64,000 bases of DNA from assembly GCA_937924855.1 (NCBI GenBank), contig CALEYQ010000058.1:1-64000 (forward strand). Reading direction: 5' to 3'. This document shows, in pieces, positions 10,201 through 18,265 of this stretch. The first letter of the stretch is position 1; each line of letters begins with the position of its first letter. The notes beneath the pieces are model-generated. The model saw only the letters and a list, made by a program, of their open reading frames with translations. It had not been told where the DNA came from and did not search any database. The stretch is from an uncultured Bacteroidota bacterium (lineage in GTDB: Bacteria; Bacteroidota; Bacteroidia; JADZBD01). The translations under genes were made by a program, and so were the position numbers.

Positions 10201-10444
10201 TAAAGTGTCTGTTCCCTTAAAGAAGGGAGATAGTCTGTTTTTGTTTTCCGACGGTTTTGCCGATCAATTTGGCGGACCCGACAACCGAAAGTTCGGAACC
10301 AAGCGATTGAAAGACCTTCTGATTTCCATTGGGGATTTAGATGCGGAGGAGCAGAGACTGAAAATAAAAACCGCTCACAAACAGTGGAAAGAAAATTCAA
10401 GTCAAATAGACGACATATTATTAATTGGAGTAAAAATTAAATAG
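7262..10444 (+). CDS. Beta-propeller sensor with Y_Y_Y domain, one membrane helix and cytoplasmic SpoIIE/PP2C phosphatase
   Basis: 1060 residues starting at TTG (TTGA overlap with the preceding stop; no better start in frame). Signal peptide 1-20, two-component-regulator propeller blades (such as NQDKGLTQQYIYNI, NGRIFLSTENGLVVFDG, NNLWVGTYGKGL) to about 660, a Y_Y_Y domain (about 660-740, KYKYTLDGLEDSW), a membrane helix (about 744-762), a coiled coil (to about 815) and a PP2C/SpoIIE phosphatase (about 835-1060) with DIVSGDFYYI, AVDCTGHGVPGAF and FLFSDGFADQFGG carrying the metal-binding Asp/Gly residues. The next two genes encode SiaB- and SiaC-like proteins, so this protein probably plays the SiaA phosphatase role under control of a periplasmic signal. 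Confidence 0.9.
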   Translation: MIRHILFVLFGLLLGSGLFAQEYQFEIFNQDKGLTQQYIYNIIQGKNGRIFLSTENGLVVFDGYNFQAFDKNNGLAENFITQCLVTSQNKIITGHFQEGISLGGRGKFSKLSGEALQGKKISGLIEIESGVIIISTRGDGLYMLKNYTELSKVNEVEEDFINSMAWLGKNMLAIGGNEGLTIFEVDGTTFRKKETIAALKGKTISALVSDGVTDIFAGVKDGGIYWVRKNAAGFKSRSMSRSDLMLADEEYTSFCLDRGRYLYVSLTNGGIRKIPVNENEENEKEHIIIFSTKNGLPTNNIQSLFIDAENNLWVGTYGKGLAKLSDQKFYSLSLLPDLSTEGVLTTAPFNGQIFCGLSKGLAILKRSSSGTQYRLISDSLGLPNAKISALKVFSGNLLAVVNQKEIWKLGPGSKRFQKINVPFKNQSTVINSLNFGPNEWLISSSEGLFVLDQSKGTFSVYSTLSGLPHNSVKYACMGPDNKIWVACPASKITYILNDQVHSFDSVPGFRSFNIHCIEKDLNGNIWIATDGDGLFKYDGEEFLNFKTENGIFSNYCYFVFPDSTGSIWVTHKNSVSRLRNFSAAFRSFSSPKDFDQVEINSYSASVNPGKIIYFGTTEGLLVFDPKYERLDFMEPFCAIRQIFFNDKVFAPSDNITLPYSKYNVKINYLGISHSNPRGVKYKYTLDGLEDSWHEVDYYQRVANYPSLSDGKYTFRLMASNSEGVWTSSEVTFSFEIASPFWKKAWFYIVATILLFGAIYGYVRFKTFQLRENEKALNKIIQEQTAVIRNEKSAVEEVKKILEVKNKDLTDSINYAKRIQNCILPGLEHFVEKTEIFVFYRPRDIVSGDFYYIKDLENKMIVSAVDCTGHGVPGAFTSLVGFTSLNKIITEYNIYDPEKVLLQLHAEILHFFRRNRVDSQDSLIVNEGMDMAFCLFDFDKMEVEFSGADRPLYLIRDKKLHEFKGTFNSIGEAAGRLVQFPKVSVPLKKGDSLFLFSDGFADQFGGPDNRKFGTKRLKDLLISIGDLDAEEQRLKIKTAHKQWKENSSQIDDILLIGVKIK

Positions 10445-10449
10445 CCTGT

Positions 10450-10941
10450 ATGAAAATAAGCTCCCTCCCGGGAAAAGCAATTGAGGTAGAAGGCGAACTG
10501 TCTGAACCAAGGGTGAAAAAAATAATTTCAACCCTTTTCGAAACCTTTCCGGAAATTACCAAAGACCGGATGCATGGTAAAAAATTATTTACCGTAGTTA
10601 TCGAACTAATCAATAATATTTACCATCATGGCCTTGCCAAAAAAGGCACCTTGCAAATCTATAGGGAAGGCGACGGCTTTGAAGTGCTGTCAACAAACCT
10701 CCTTGCGAAGGAAAAAGTCCCGGAAATTTTACCTTTGCTGCAAACGCTATCCCGAAGCAGTAAAATGGAAATTTTGGACTTGAAGAATGAATCCCTTTTT
10801 CAAAAATCCAGAAAAGATGAAAACCTCGGAGGTATCGGTTTGTTCGAAATGGCTCTTAATGCTGAGTCCTTTTCCTTTTCACTGGAAGACGAACCCGGAA
10901 GGCCACAGGAAACCAAACTAACTTTGAAACTAACTATTTAA
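10450..10941 (+). CDS. siaB: SiaB-family protein kinase
   Basis: 163 residues. The N-box-like segment ELINNIYHHG (E52, N56) and the later GGIGLFEMAL are the ATP-binding features of the SiaB/DUF6272 GHKL-fold kinases. In Pseudomonas, SiaB phosphorylates the small protein SiaC and the PP2C phosphatase SiaA reverses this. Here the gene sits five bases after a SpoIIE-domain sensor and four before a SiaC-like gene, which supports the same pathway. The gene symbol is by family and context only. Confidence 0.85.
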   Translation: MKISSLPGKAIEVEGELSEPRVKKIISTLFETFPEITKDRMHGKKLFTVVIELINNIYHHGLAKKGTLQIYREGDGFEVLSTNLLAKEKVPEILPLLQTLSRSSKMEILDLKNESLFQKSRKDENLGGIGLFEMALNAESFSFSLEDEPGRPQETKLTLKLTI

Positions 10942-10945
10942 TATT

Positions 10946-11329
10946 ATGGAAAAACTAACCATCGAAGGAAGCAGCAACACGCCCGAGATTAATTTCGATC
11001 CCAACAGCGGGGAATTGCAACTTTCGGGGAATTCTTATTTTCATGACTCCCCCGCCCTGTTTGAAAAACTAATCCGGTGGATTCAAAAATATTCCCCCAC
11101 TGAAAAAAATCAGCCTTCCCTTCATATTCATCTTGACTATATTGACAGTTCCTCTAAAAAAGGGCTGGTGGAGTTCCTTAAAGTATATGTTGAACGATTT
11201 TCAAAATCGGGAGGAAAAGTAATCTGGCATTACCTGCAGGATGATACCGACATGCTGGAAACAGGAAAAGATTTTTCTAAATTCCTGGGGATGGACTTTG
11301 GATTTGTAGAAGAAAAAGATCAGGATTGA
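10946..11329 (+). CDS. siaC: SiaC-family regulatory phosphoprotein (DUF1987)
   Basis: 127 residues with the family pattern IEGSSNTPEINFDPNSGEL at the start and LDYIDSSSKKGL at 63-74. Known SiaC proteins carry an NTSS-type motif whose Thr68 is phosphorylated by SiaB; here the corresponding residue is Ser68 in DSSS. In Pseudomonas dephospho-SiaC activates a diguanylate cyclase; no GGDEF gene is in this window, so the output here is unknown. Last gene of the adhesin-to-signalling run; its 3' end overlaps the convergent thioesterase gene by ten bases. Confidence 0.87.
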   Translation: MEKLTIEGSSNTPEINFDPNSGELQLSGNSYFHDSPALFEKLIRWIQKYSPTEKNQPSLHIHLDYIDSSSKKGLVEFLKVYVERFSKSGGKVIWHYLQDDTDMLETGKDFSKFLGMDFGFVEEKDQD

Positions 11330-11754
11330 TAACCGGCCACACTACTCAAGGCCCAATTACTTACCCTAAATGATCCACGACCCAGGGCTATCAGCTCTCC
11401 TTCGGAATTCCTTACTTCGGAAACCCCAAAAAAATCACGCCCTTCGGAGATTTCGAACCGGCCTTTTCCGATAATAACTCCTTGTTTAACCGGTTTCTTA
11501 AAGGTGGTTTCAAATTTATGGGTCAAAATAAAATTTGACTCCACCACAGATTGAACCGCAAAAAAGGCCGCATCATCAAGCAATTTAAAAATGCAACTGC
11601 CATGCACTGCGTCAGCTGCGTGAAAAAACCCGGACTTAACTTCCATCCGTATCTCACACCTCCCCTCCTCTATTTTTATTTCGGGAAGGTAAAAATCATT
11701 AATAGGAGCTTTGAGATACATCCTCTCTAAGCCCCGATAATGTGAGGAATTCAT
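11320..11754 (-). CDS. PaaI-family hotdog thioesterase
   Basis: 144 residues with the hotdog-fold pattern: VKSGFFHAADAVHGSCIFKLLDD (central helix with HG and D), TTFKKPVKQG and a closing GRGSFRVS strand. PaaI/YdiI-type enzymes hydrolyse acyl- or aryl-CoA thioesters in the cytoplasm. Substrate cannot be predicted. It lies two bases downstream of the superoxide dismutase gene on the same strand, with no obvious pathway link. Confidence 0.82.
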   Translation of the reverse strand: MNSSHYRGLERMYLKAPINDFYLPEIKIEEGRCEIRMEVKSGFFHAADAVHGSCIFKLLDDAAFFAVQSVVESNFILTHKFETTFKKPVKQGVIIGKGRFEISEGRDFFGVSEVRNSEGELIALGRGSFRVSNWALSSVAGYQS

Positions 11755-11756
11755 AA

Positions 11757-12509
11757 TTATTTTCTGAATTTCTTAAGTCGGGAATTGACTTTTTTCCAGT
11801 TTATCAGACTGAACCAGCCCTGAATATAATCGGTCCTTTTGTTCTGGTATTTCAGGTAGTAGGCGTGTTCCCACACATCAAGGCCCAGCAGAGGTTTTCC
11901 TGGAAATTTAAAGTCCGACATCAGGGGATTGTCTTGATTAGGGGTGGTTACGATTTCAAGTTTGTTTTCCCCATCAAGAATCAACCAACACCATCCGCTG
12001 CCAAACACCCCTTTCGCTGCCGATCCAAATTCCTCTTCAAAGGAATTGTAGGAACCAAATCGTTTTTCAATTTCCTTGGCAATTTCTCCATCAGGAACAT
12101 TTCTGGATACCGGCATACGGGGATCGGGTTTGGGAACCCCCTGCATCGATTCCCAGAAAAGGGTGTGATTGTAATGGCCGCCGGCATTATTCCTGATGGC
12201 GGAGGGAAATTTATTAATCTGGGCAAAAATCTCTTCCAGTGTAAGCCCCTCGGACTTGTTCTCTTTCAGAGCCTGGTTTAGTTTGTCAACATAGCCTTTA
12301 TGATGCTTTCCATGATGAATACGCATGGTCTCGGCATCAATGAAGGGTTCAAGAGCATCATACTCGTAGGGAAGCGAGGGGAGTGTGTGGCCCTCGGAAA
12401 GCAATAACACCTTCTCAGACATCCGCGCTGATGAACGAAGGCTTCCGGCAAACATCAATCCTGTTACGCCGGCTATTGATTGAAAAATAAATTTCCTTCT
12501 GCTTTTCAT
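11757..12509 (-). CDS. Fe/Mn superoxide dismutase with N-terminal export signal
   Basis: 250 residues, about 45 longer than a cytoplasmic enzyme because of an N-terminal twin-arginine-like signal (SRRKFIFQSIAGVTGLMFAG). The mature part has LPYEYDALEPFID, IHHGKHH, GGHYNHTLFWESM, WCWL and DVWEHAYYLKYQNKR; predicted metal ligands are H65, H115, D211 and H215. It should disproportionate superoxide outside the cytoplasm. Fe versus Mn preference cannot be decided by eye. Confidence 0.94.
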   Translation of the reverse strand: MKSRRKFIFQSIAGVTGLMFAGSLRSSARMSEKVLLLSEGHTLPSLPYEYDALEPFIDAETMRIHHGKHHKGYVDKLNQALKENKSEGLTLEEIFAQINKFPSAIRNNAGGHYNHTLFWESMQGVPKPDPRMPVSRNVPDGEIAKEIEKRFGSYNSFEEEFGSAAKGVFGSGWCWLILDGENKLEIVTTPNQDNPLMSDFKFPGKPLLGLDVWEHAYYLKYQNKRTDYIQGWFSLINWKKVNSRLKKFRK

Positions 12510-12510
12510 T

Positions 12511-13008
12511 TCAGGATATGGTGACCAATAACTGATTTTTTTCTACTGCATTTCCTTTCGAGACATGTACCTTACTAATTACCCCATCGATGGACGCTTT
12601 TAAAACATTTTCCATCTTCATTGCTTCGAGCACCACCAGGCCCTCTCCTTTTTTAACTTCCTGCCCTTCGGAAATTCTAACATCCAAAACCATGCCCGGC
12701 ATGGGAGCAAATACTTCGCCCTGGCCAACTCCGGAATCCACATCCATTCCCAATTGCTGAAGCAATTCATCATAACGATCACGGAAAACAACCGGAACTA
12801 CCTTTCCGTTAATCCGCAAAACCATTTCCTTTTTCGCCTCATCATGGTTCAAAATTTCTGCAATGTATGACTTCCCCCGATGCAGGATATGCAGTGTTCT
12901 GGATCCAACCTCCTGAATATCAGAAACATGTGGCTCTCCATTAATTTCAAGCACTCCATCGGGCCGGCTTTCAACCCTGTATTCCCTGCCGTTTATTATG
13001 TCTTTCAT
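12511..13008 (-). CDS. Biotin/lipoyl carrier protein of an acyl-CoA carboxylase
   Basis: 165 residues from ATG 13008 (the longer frame would use TTG). The C-terminal half is a biotinyl domain: FAPMPGMVLDV, EGLVVLEAMKMEN with biotin-accepting K131, then a second hammerhead half. The N-terminal part resembles the carrier proteins of propionyl/acyl-CoA carboxylases, which hand carboxyl groups from biotin carboxylase to a carboxyltransferase. No carboxylase subunit is adjacent. Confidence 0.9.
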   Translation of the reverse strand: MKDIINGREYRVESRPDGVLEINGEPHVSDIQEVGSRTLHILHRGKSYIAEILNHDEAKKEMVLRINGKVVPVVFRDRYDELLQQLGMDVDSGVGQGEVFAPMPGMVLDVRISEGQEVKKGEGLVVLEAMKMENVLKASIDGVISKVHVSKGNAVEKNQLLVTIS

Positions 13009-13081
13009 ATTTCCCAAATGTACCAAAAATCAGGTAAAATATAAAGCCCGAACCACTCGAATAGGCACGTGTCCGTCCGAC

Positions 13082-13099
13082 CTTTTCCAATTGGAAAAG
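13082..13099. promoter_or_regulatory. Perfect 18-bp palindrome between divergent genes
   Basis: CTTTTCCAATTGGAAAAG is an exact palindrome in the 131-base gap between the biotin-carrier gene (minus) and the aminopeptidase gene (plus), 40 bases before the latter's ATG. It is a candidate dimeric operator; there is no loop or T-tract for a terminator. Confidence 0.5.
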
Positions 13100-13139
13100 C
13101 AAGGGAATTTTGCCACCTTTAGCCTCCAATTTTTTGAAC

Positions 13140-15761
13140 ATGAGACCTCTTATTATCGGCCTTGCTCTCTCCCTCGTTTTTTCAGCTTGTAAAACGAAAA
13201 AGGAAACAGTTTCCACAGACGTTCGTGACCCCAAAATTGTACTTGACACAATTACAGTAACCGGAGAAACCAGGGAACCTGTTTACAGGGCATCCAACAC
13301 GCGGGTAAATGACCTTTTACATACCCGCCTTGAAATTTCATTCAGCTGGGAAAAGCAACATGCTTTTGGAAAAGCCACCTTAACCCTTCGCCCTTATTTT
13401 TATCCAACCGATTCCCTTACCCTCGACGCCAAAGGATTTTTAATAGATGAAGTTTCGCTTGTTTCCGGCAAGGAAAAATCGCCCTTACAATATGATTACC
13501 GGAATCAAAAAATATATATCAAGCTTAACCGCACTTATAAAAACAACGAAACCTATCAGATTTTTGTAAAATATACAGCCCGTCCCAATGAACTGCCCAA
13601 GGGTGGAAGTGCCGCCATTTCCTCAGCCAAAGGCCTGTATTTTATTAATCCACTGGGAGAAGACAAAGACAAACCCATGCAGATCTGGACTCAGGGCGAA
13701 ACCGAGTCCAATTCCTGCTGGTTCCCAACCATTGACTCCCCGAATGAGAGAATGACCCAGGAGCTGTATATTACCATCGAAGACAAATATGTTACACTTT
13801 GCAATGGCCTCTTGATTTCTTCCACTAAAAATCCCGACGGAACCCGGACCGACTACTGGAAACAAGACCTGGGGGCCGCCCCATACCTCACCATGATGGC
13901 CATAGGAGAATATGCCCTTGTAAAAGACCAGTGGAAACGCGCAAACGGAAAACCTATGGAGGTAAATTACTACGTTGAAAAAGATTACGAGCGCGATGCC
14001 AGGGCCATTTTTGGTAATACTCCTGAAATGCTGACTTTCTATTCAAAAATTCTTGGGGTGGAATATCCTTGGGAAAAATATTCTCAGGTTATAGTGCGGG
14101 ACTATGTGTCTGGCGCCATGGAAAACACCGGAGCTGTAATCCACGGCGAATTCATGCAAAGAACCACACGCGAACTCATCGACGGCGATGCAGAAGATGT
14201 AATTGCTCATGAGCTTTTCCACCATTGGTTTGGGGATTTGGTAACCTGTGAATCCTGGAGTAACCTCCCGCTGAATGAATCCTTCGCTACTTACGGCGAA
14301 TACCTCTGGAACGAATATAAATACGGAAGAGAAGAGGCAGATTTGGCACACTACCAAAGCTATCAGGGCTATTTAGCCGAGTCGTCACGCAAAAAAGAAA
14401 AACTAATCCGGTTCGATTACGAAGACAAAGAAGATATGTTCGACGGGCACTCTTACAACAAGGGTGGCCAAATATTACACATGCTGAGAAAACTCATCGG
14501 CGACGATGCATTCTTTGCAAGTTTGAAATTGTACCTCGAAAAAAACAAATTCAAATCGGTAGAAATACATGATTTCCGGCTTGCAGTGGAAGAAATTACA
14601 GGCAAAGACATGAATTGGTTTTTCAACCAATGGTTTTTTTCGCCCGGGCATCCGGAGTTAATCATAAACCATAACTGGGATGAAAGCTCAAAAAAATATA
14701 TCCTCACCATAAAACAAATTCAGGACCTGAAAAAATCTCCACTTTTTCATATTCCGGCTTATGTGGATATTTATCAGGGCGGGAATAAAATAAAAAAGGA
14801 AATCGTTATTAAGGATAAGAAACAAGACTTTGTCTTTGAGTTGGCCGGCAAACCGGATTTAGTAAATTTCGATCCCGAAAAATCCATCCTTTGCACCCGA
14901 AACGAGACCATGCCCCAGGAGCAGTGGTTTTATCTTTTCAAAAACTCTCCCCTTTACCTGGAGCGGAATGAAGCCCTCTCCCAGCTATCTAAAAAACCTT
15001 CCGAGCCGGGCGGACGGGAATCGATAATGCTTGCGCTTAAAGACCGTTTCTGGAAAATCAGGATCAGTGGCATTGAAAAGGCCTCAAATCTTTTGAGCAC
15101 CGACAAGGATGCCATAAAAGAAATCATGCTTAACCTTGCCAATTCCGATCCGAAATCATTGGTTCGTGCCGAAGCGCTGGAGTTCCTCACCAAACACTAT
15201 AAGGATGCTTCCCTTGAGCCCGTTTTCCTGAAAGCCCTGAAAGATTCCAGTTATTCCGTTCAGGCAAAAGGCCTGCGGGGGCTGGTGGCTGTGAATCCTG
15301 TTGAGGGAAACAAAGTGGCAAAATCATTTGAGTCGGAAAAAAACCTCAGCCTTCTTTTGGTGGTAGCTTCTATCTATGCCGAAGGGGGGAAAGAAGAAAA
15401 CAACGAGTTCTTCCTGAAAATTGCACCCAGGGTTAAGTCCTTTTCCAATATTACCTTTTTGAGTCATTATGTTCGCTTCCTGGAAAAATGTTCCGATGAA
15501 ACCGTACTCAAATCTCTCCCCGTATTCGAAAGAGTGGCCAAGGGAGAAAACTCAAAGTGGGTGAAATATTTTGGGCAAAAAGGGGTAAACGATCTGGTAA
15601 AAGTTTACAAGGCCAGGGAGGAATCGCTGCAGACCAAAATCAAAGAGATGAAAGAGACCAATCCCAATGCAACGGGACTATCCAAACTCGAAAACGATTT
15701 GGTTATGACCCGTGATACACGTGAAAAGCTAAGTGCCTTTTATAATTCCCTATTGGAATAG
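13140..15761 (+). CDS. M1-family zinc aminopeptidase, lipoprotein, with C-terminal HEAT-like region
   Basis: 873 residues from ATG 13140, chosen because it gives a clean lipoprotein signal (LVFSAC, Cys at about 18). Catalytic features: GAMEN (325-329), HELFHH with zinc ligands H357 and H361 and catalytic E358, and the third ligand in NESFATY. After the peptidase and beta-sandwich domains, about 580-850 is a helical-repeat region (SDPKSLVRAEALEFLTKHYKD). It should remove N-terminal residues from peptides at the cell envelope. The 3' end overlaps convergent rnhA by 12 bases. Confidence 0.93.
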   Translation: MRPLIIGLALSLVFSACKTKKETVSTDVRDPKIVLDTITVTGETREPVYRASNTRVNDLLHTRLEISFSWEKQHAFGKATLTLRPYFYPTDSLTLDAKGFLIDEVSLVSGKEKSPLQYDYRNQKIYIKLNRTYKNNETYQIFVKYTARPNELPKGGSAAISSAKGLYFINPLGEDKDKPMQIWTQGETESNSCWFPTIDSPNERMTQELYITIEDKYVTLCNGLLISSTKNPDGTRTDYWKQDLGAAPYLTMMAIGEYALVKDQWKRANGKPMEVNYYVEKDYERDARAIFGNTPEMLTFYSKILGVEYPWEKYSQVIVRDYVSGAMENTGAVIHGEFMQRTTRELIDGDAEDVIAHELFHHWFGDLVTCESWSNLPLNESFATYGEYLWNEYKYGREEADLAHYQSYQGYLAESSRKKEKLIRFDYEDKEDMFDGHSYNKGGQILHMLRKLIGDDAFFASLKLYLEKNKFKSVEIHDFRLAVEEITGKDMNWFFNQWFFSPGHPELIINHNWDESSKKYILTIKQIQDLKKSPLFHIPAYVDIYQGGNKIKKEIVIKDKKQDFVFELAGKPDLVNFDPEKSILCTRNETMPQEQWFYLFKNSPLYLERNEALSQLSKKPSEPGGRESIMLALKDRFWKIRISGIEKASNLLSTDKDAIKEIMLNLANSDPKSLVRAEALEFLTKHYKDASLEPVFLKALKDSSYSVQAKGLRGLVAVNPVEGNKVAKSFESEKNLSLLLVVASIYAEGGKEENNEFFLKIAPRVKSFSNITFLSHYVRFLEKCSDETVLKSLPVFERVAKGENSKWVKYFGQKGVNDLVKVYKAREESLQTKIKEMKETNPNATGLSKLENDLVMTRDTREKLSAFYNSLLE

Positions 15762-16229
15762 TCCGTTTCCGGTTTTGGAGCCGGAATATCCGGTATCATC
15801 CTGAAGATTTCTTCCTTTAGCGGCAAGCACAGCCAATTCATCACAACGGTTGTTATAGGGGTTATTGGCGTGTCCCTTTACCCAATGAAAGCTGATGTTG
15901 TGTTTACGAATCAGCTTCAGGAGTCGCATCCACAAATCGGGATTTGATTTTTTGTGAAATCCTTTCTTCTCCCATTCAAACACCCAACCCTTATTGATGG
16001 CGTCAACCACATATTTGGAGTCAGAAAAAACTTTTACTGTAGTTCCCTCCTTCTTCAGGGCTTCAAGACCACGGATAACGCCCATCAGTTCCATTCGGTT
16101 GTTGGTAGTGAGTTTATAGCCTTCCGAGATTTCTTTCACCAATGACCCTGACATAAGAATAGTGCCAAACCCTCCCGGTCCGGGATTGCCGCTTGAAGCG
16201 CCGTCGGAATAAAGAATTACTTCACGCAT
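15750..16229 (-). CDS. rnhA: Ribonuclease HI
   Basis: 159 residues. The four carboxylates of the two-metal site are all visible: D9 in YSDGASSGNPGPGG, E47 in NNRMEL, D70 in VFSDSKYV and D130 in NRCDELA, with the basic handle and HWVKGH before the last. Cleaves the RNA strand of RNA-DNA hybrids in replication and repair. Length is normal. It abuts marC on the same strand. Confidence 0.96.
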   Translation of the reverse strand: MREVILYSDGASSGNPGPGGFGTILMSGSLVKEISEGYKLTTNNRMELMGVIRGLEALKKEGTTVKVFSDSKYVVDAINKGWVFEWEKKGFHKKSNPDLWMRLLKLIRKHNISFHWVKGHANNPYNNRCDELAVLAAKGRNLQDDTGYSGSKTGNGLFQ

Positions 16230-16816
16230 CAGGGTTTCGCAGGGCCCAGAACAATACCGGCATTGGTGGTAAACAATTTAACGGCAATAGCCAGGAGGAT
16301 AATGCCAAATACCTTTCGTAAAATATTTATTCCACCCTGACCCAGGAGTTTCTCGAGCCGATACATATTTCTCAAAACAATGTATATAACAATTAAGTTT
16401 AAAAAAATGGCAATGATAATGGATTCGAGGTGGTACTCGGCCATCATCGAAAGCAGCGTGGTGAGTGTTCCGGTTCCCGCGATCAGGGGAAAAGCAATGG
16501 GAACAATAGAGGCAGAGCTCCCGCTCTCTTCCTTAAAAAATTTAACACCGAGAATCATTTCCAGTGCAAGGAAGAAAAGAATAAAGGAACCGGCGATGGC
16601 GAAAGAGTTAACATCAATGCCAATGAGATTGAGAATCTTTTCGCCGACAAACATAAACACCAGCATAATCGCCCCTGACACGAGGGTAACTTTCAGGGAA
16701 GGAATTTCACCTACCTTGGATTTTAAATCGAGGAGCACAGGAAGGGTTCCTATCACATCGATTACCGCAAACAAAATCATAGCGGCTGTGGAAATTTCAA
16801 CCAGATCAAAATGCAT
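16229..16816 (-). CDS. MarC-family integral membrane protein
   Basis: 195 residues, about six hydrophobic helices, with the family opening AAMILFAVIDVIGTLPVLLDL and a central IPIAFPLIAGTGTLTTLL-like signature (PIAFPLIAGTGTLT). MarC proteins were once linked to multiple antibiotic resistance but have no established function. The gene abuts rnhA and follows the MscS-type gene by eight bases. Confidence 0.9.
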   Translation of the reverse strand: MHFDLVEISTAAMILFAVIDVIGTLPVLLDLKSKVGEIPSLKVTLVSGAIMLVFMFVGEKILNLIGIDVNSFAIAGSFILFFLALEMILGVKFFKEESGSSASIVPIAFPLIAGTGTLTTLLSMMAEYHLESIIIAIFLNLIVIYIVLRNMYRLEKLLGQGGINILRKVFGIILLAIAVKLFTTNAGIVLGPAKP

Positions 16817-16824
16817 GGGGTGGG

Positions 16825-17856
16825 TCAGGTATTGGAATTATTTTTCATTAATACGGTTCTTATGGGGAAAGGAATTTCGATTCCTTCTTTATTATACTCG
16901 AGATGAAGCTTTTTAATAAAAGTAGACCTGAGATCGTGTTGCTGATCGAAATCTTTTGCTCTGAGAACGATTTTTACAGTAATGGCTGAATCGCCGAAAA
17001 GAACAAATCGTACCGCCGGTGAGAACCCGGGGATGCCACCTGTTATTTCCTGAATAGTTTCTTCGGCAACCTTTCGGGTTACCTTTTCCACTTTGTCAAG
17101 ATCGCTATCGTAGGCAACCCCAACCTCAACCGAAATTCCAATTTCCTTCTCATCCAGGTGAAAATTGGTTATGATGGTGGTTGCAAGGTTGGAATTGGGA
17201 ATAACCACATAATTATTGGAAGTTGCTTTAATAATGGTATTTCTCCAATTTATATCCGTAACAAATCCCTCTTCTCCGGAGGAAAGCCGGATAAAATCAC
17301 CCCTACGGATTTGCTTGGAGGCAATGATCTGGATTCCTGAAAAAAGGTTCGACAAGGTATCTTTAAGCGCCAGAGCCACGGCCAAACCTCCCACGCCGAG
17401 GGCGGTAAGCACAGGAGCGATGGAAATCCCCATGGTTTGGAGAATCACCAAAAAACCTATCATATAGATGGCTGTCTTGATAATGTTGGATATGATGGAG
17501 GTAGAGGGTGCACTGGAAGGGTCCGCCCCTGTTTTCAGGTTAATCAATCCTACCAGGAATCGGCCTGCGATAACACAGAGCGACAAGACAACCAGGGAAA
17601 AAATAATCTGATCGGCTATATTAATACTCTCTTCGGAGAGGTTAACATGATGTGCAGCCAGGTAGGCACCGCCCAAGAAACCCCAGTAAATGGGTATTTT
17701 CTTTAGGGAATGAATTATCAGGTCATCCGCTTTCCAGGCTGTTTTAGCGACGAGGGACTTAAAAAAGGGGAATAATACCTTTTCAATAATGAACCCCAGG
17801 GCCACCAGGGCCAGGAACATGATTGAGGGCTTAATATACATTTCGATATTGTCCAT
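16825..17856 (-). CDS. MscS-family mechanosensitive ion channel
   Basis: 343 residues: three to four N-terminal hydrophobic segments, the pore-lining helix (VLTALGVGGLAVALALKDTL) and the conserved soluble beta domain (GDFIRL, GFVTDINWRNTII, VVIPNSNL). Such channels release solutes during osmotic downshock. Slightly longer than E. coli MscS because of an extra N-terminal helix. First gene of a three-gene minus-strand run with marC and rnhA. Confidence 0.93.
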   Translation of the reverse strand: MDNIEMYIKPSIMFLALVALGFIIEKVLFPFFKSLVAKTAWKADDLIIHSLKKIPIYWGFLGGAYLAAHHVNLSEESINIADQIIFSLVVLSLCVIAGRFLVGLINLKTGADPSSAPSTSIISNIIKTAIYMIGFLVILQTMGISIAPVLTALGVGGLAVALALKDTLSNLFSGIQIIASKQIRRGDFIRLSSGEEGFVTDINWRNTIIKATSNNYVVIPNSNLATTIITNFHLDEKEIGISVEVGVAYDSDLDKVEKVTRKVAEETIQEITGGIPGFSPAVRFVLFGDSAITVKIVLRAKDFDQQHDLRSTFIKKLHLEYNKEGIEIPFPIRTVLMKNNSNT

Positions 17857-17987
17857 AAGGCAAAGGTAGTTTCAAACTGTTTGCAAAACACTACAGATTA
17901 CTAAAATCTTTGATGAATTGCAAGCCCCTTAAATTTCTTGTCCTCTGGAAATGAACACGAGCCCGGGATAAAGTTTCCAGGCCGATT

Positions 17988-18131
17988 ATGGTAGCCCCTA
18001 AAGTACAAATTTCCAACGATCTGGCAGATACCGACTACTGGTGGACAGTTTATGACGAATGGAAGCGGTTGTATAACCTGAAGGACATGGTTGAACAGTT
18101 GGAAGAAAAACGCGGCACAAGGCAACAGTAG
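17988..18131 (+). CDS. Small orphan ORF, 47 residues
   Basis: ATG 17988 to TAG 18131 encodes a 47-residue, charged and aromatic-rich peptide (DTDYWWTVYDEWKRLYNL then a short helical DMVEQLEEKR tail). Codon pattern looks coding rather than random, and it lies just before another coiled-coil ORF in a gap that otherwise has no gene. I recognise no family. It could be a remnant of a longer gene. Confidence 0.4.
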   Translation: MVAPKVQISNDLADTDYWWTVYDEWKRLYNLKDMVEQLEEKRGTRQQ

Positions 18132-18265
18132 CCAACAGTTTGCGGCAGTTGCCCTGTACCGACCGATATATCCCCTGTGCAAAAAATCCTTCAAACCGGC
18201 AAGTTCTTTATTTTCCGGTAAGGCATCTGTGTTCCGAATATCTTATTGTACTTGGCCGCTTACCA

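Noticed and set aside
17901..18194. Minus-strand 97-residue ORF
   Set aside because: Composition is not protein-like and it overlaps a better plus-strand small ORF; treated as spurious.
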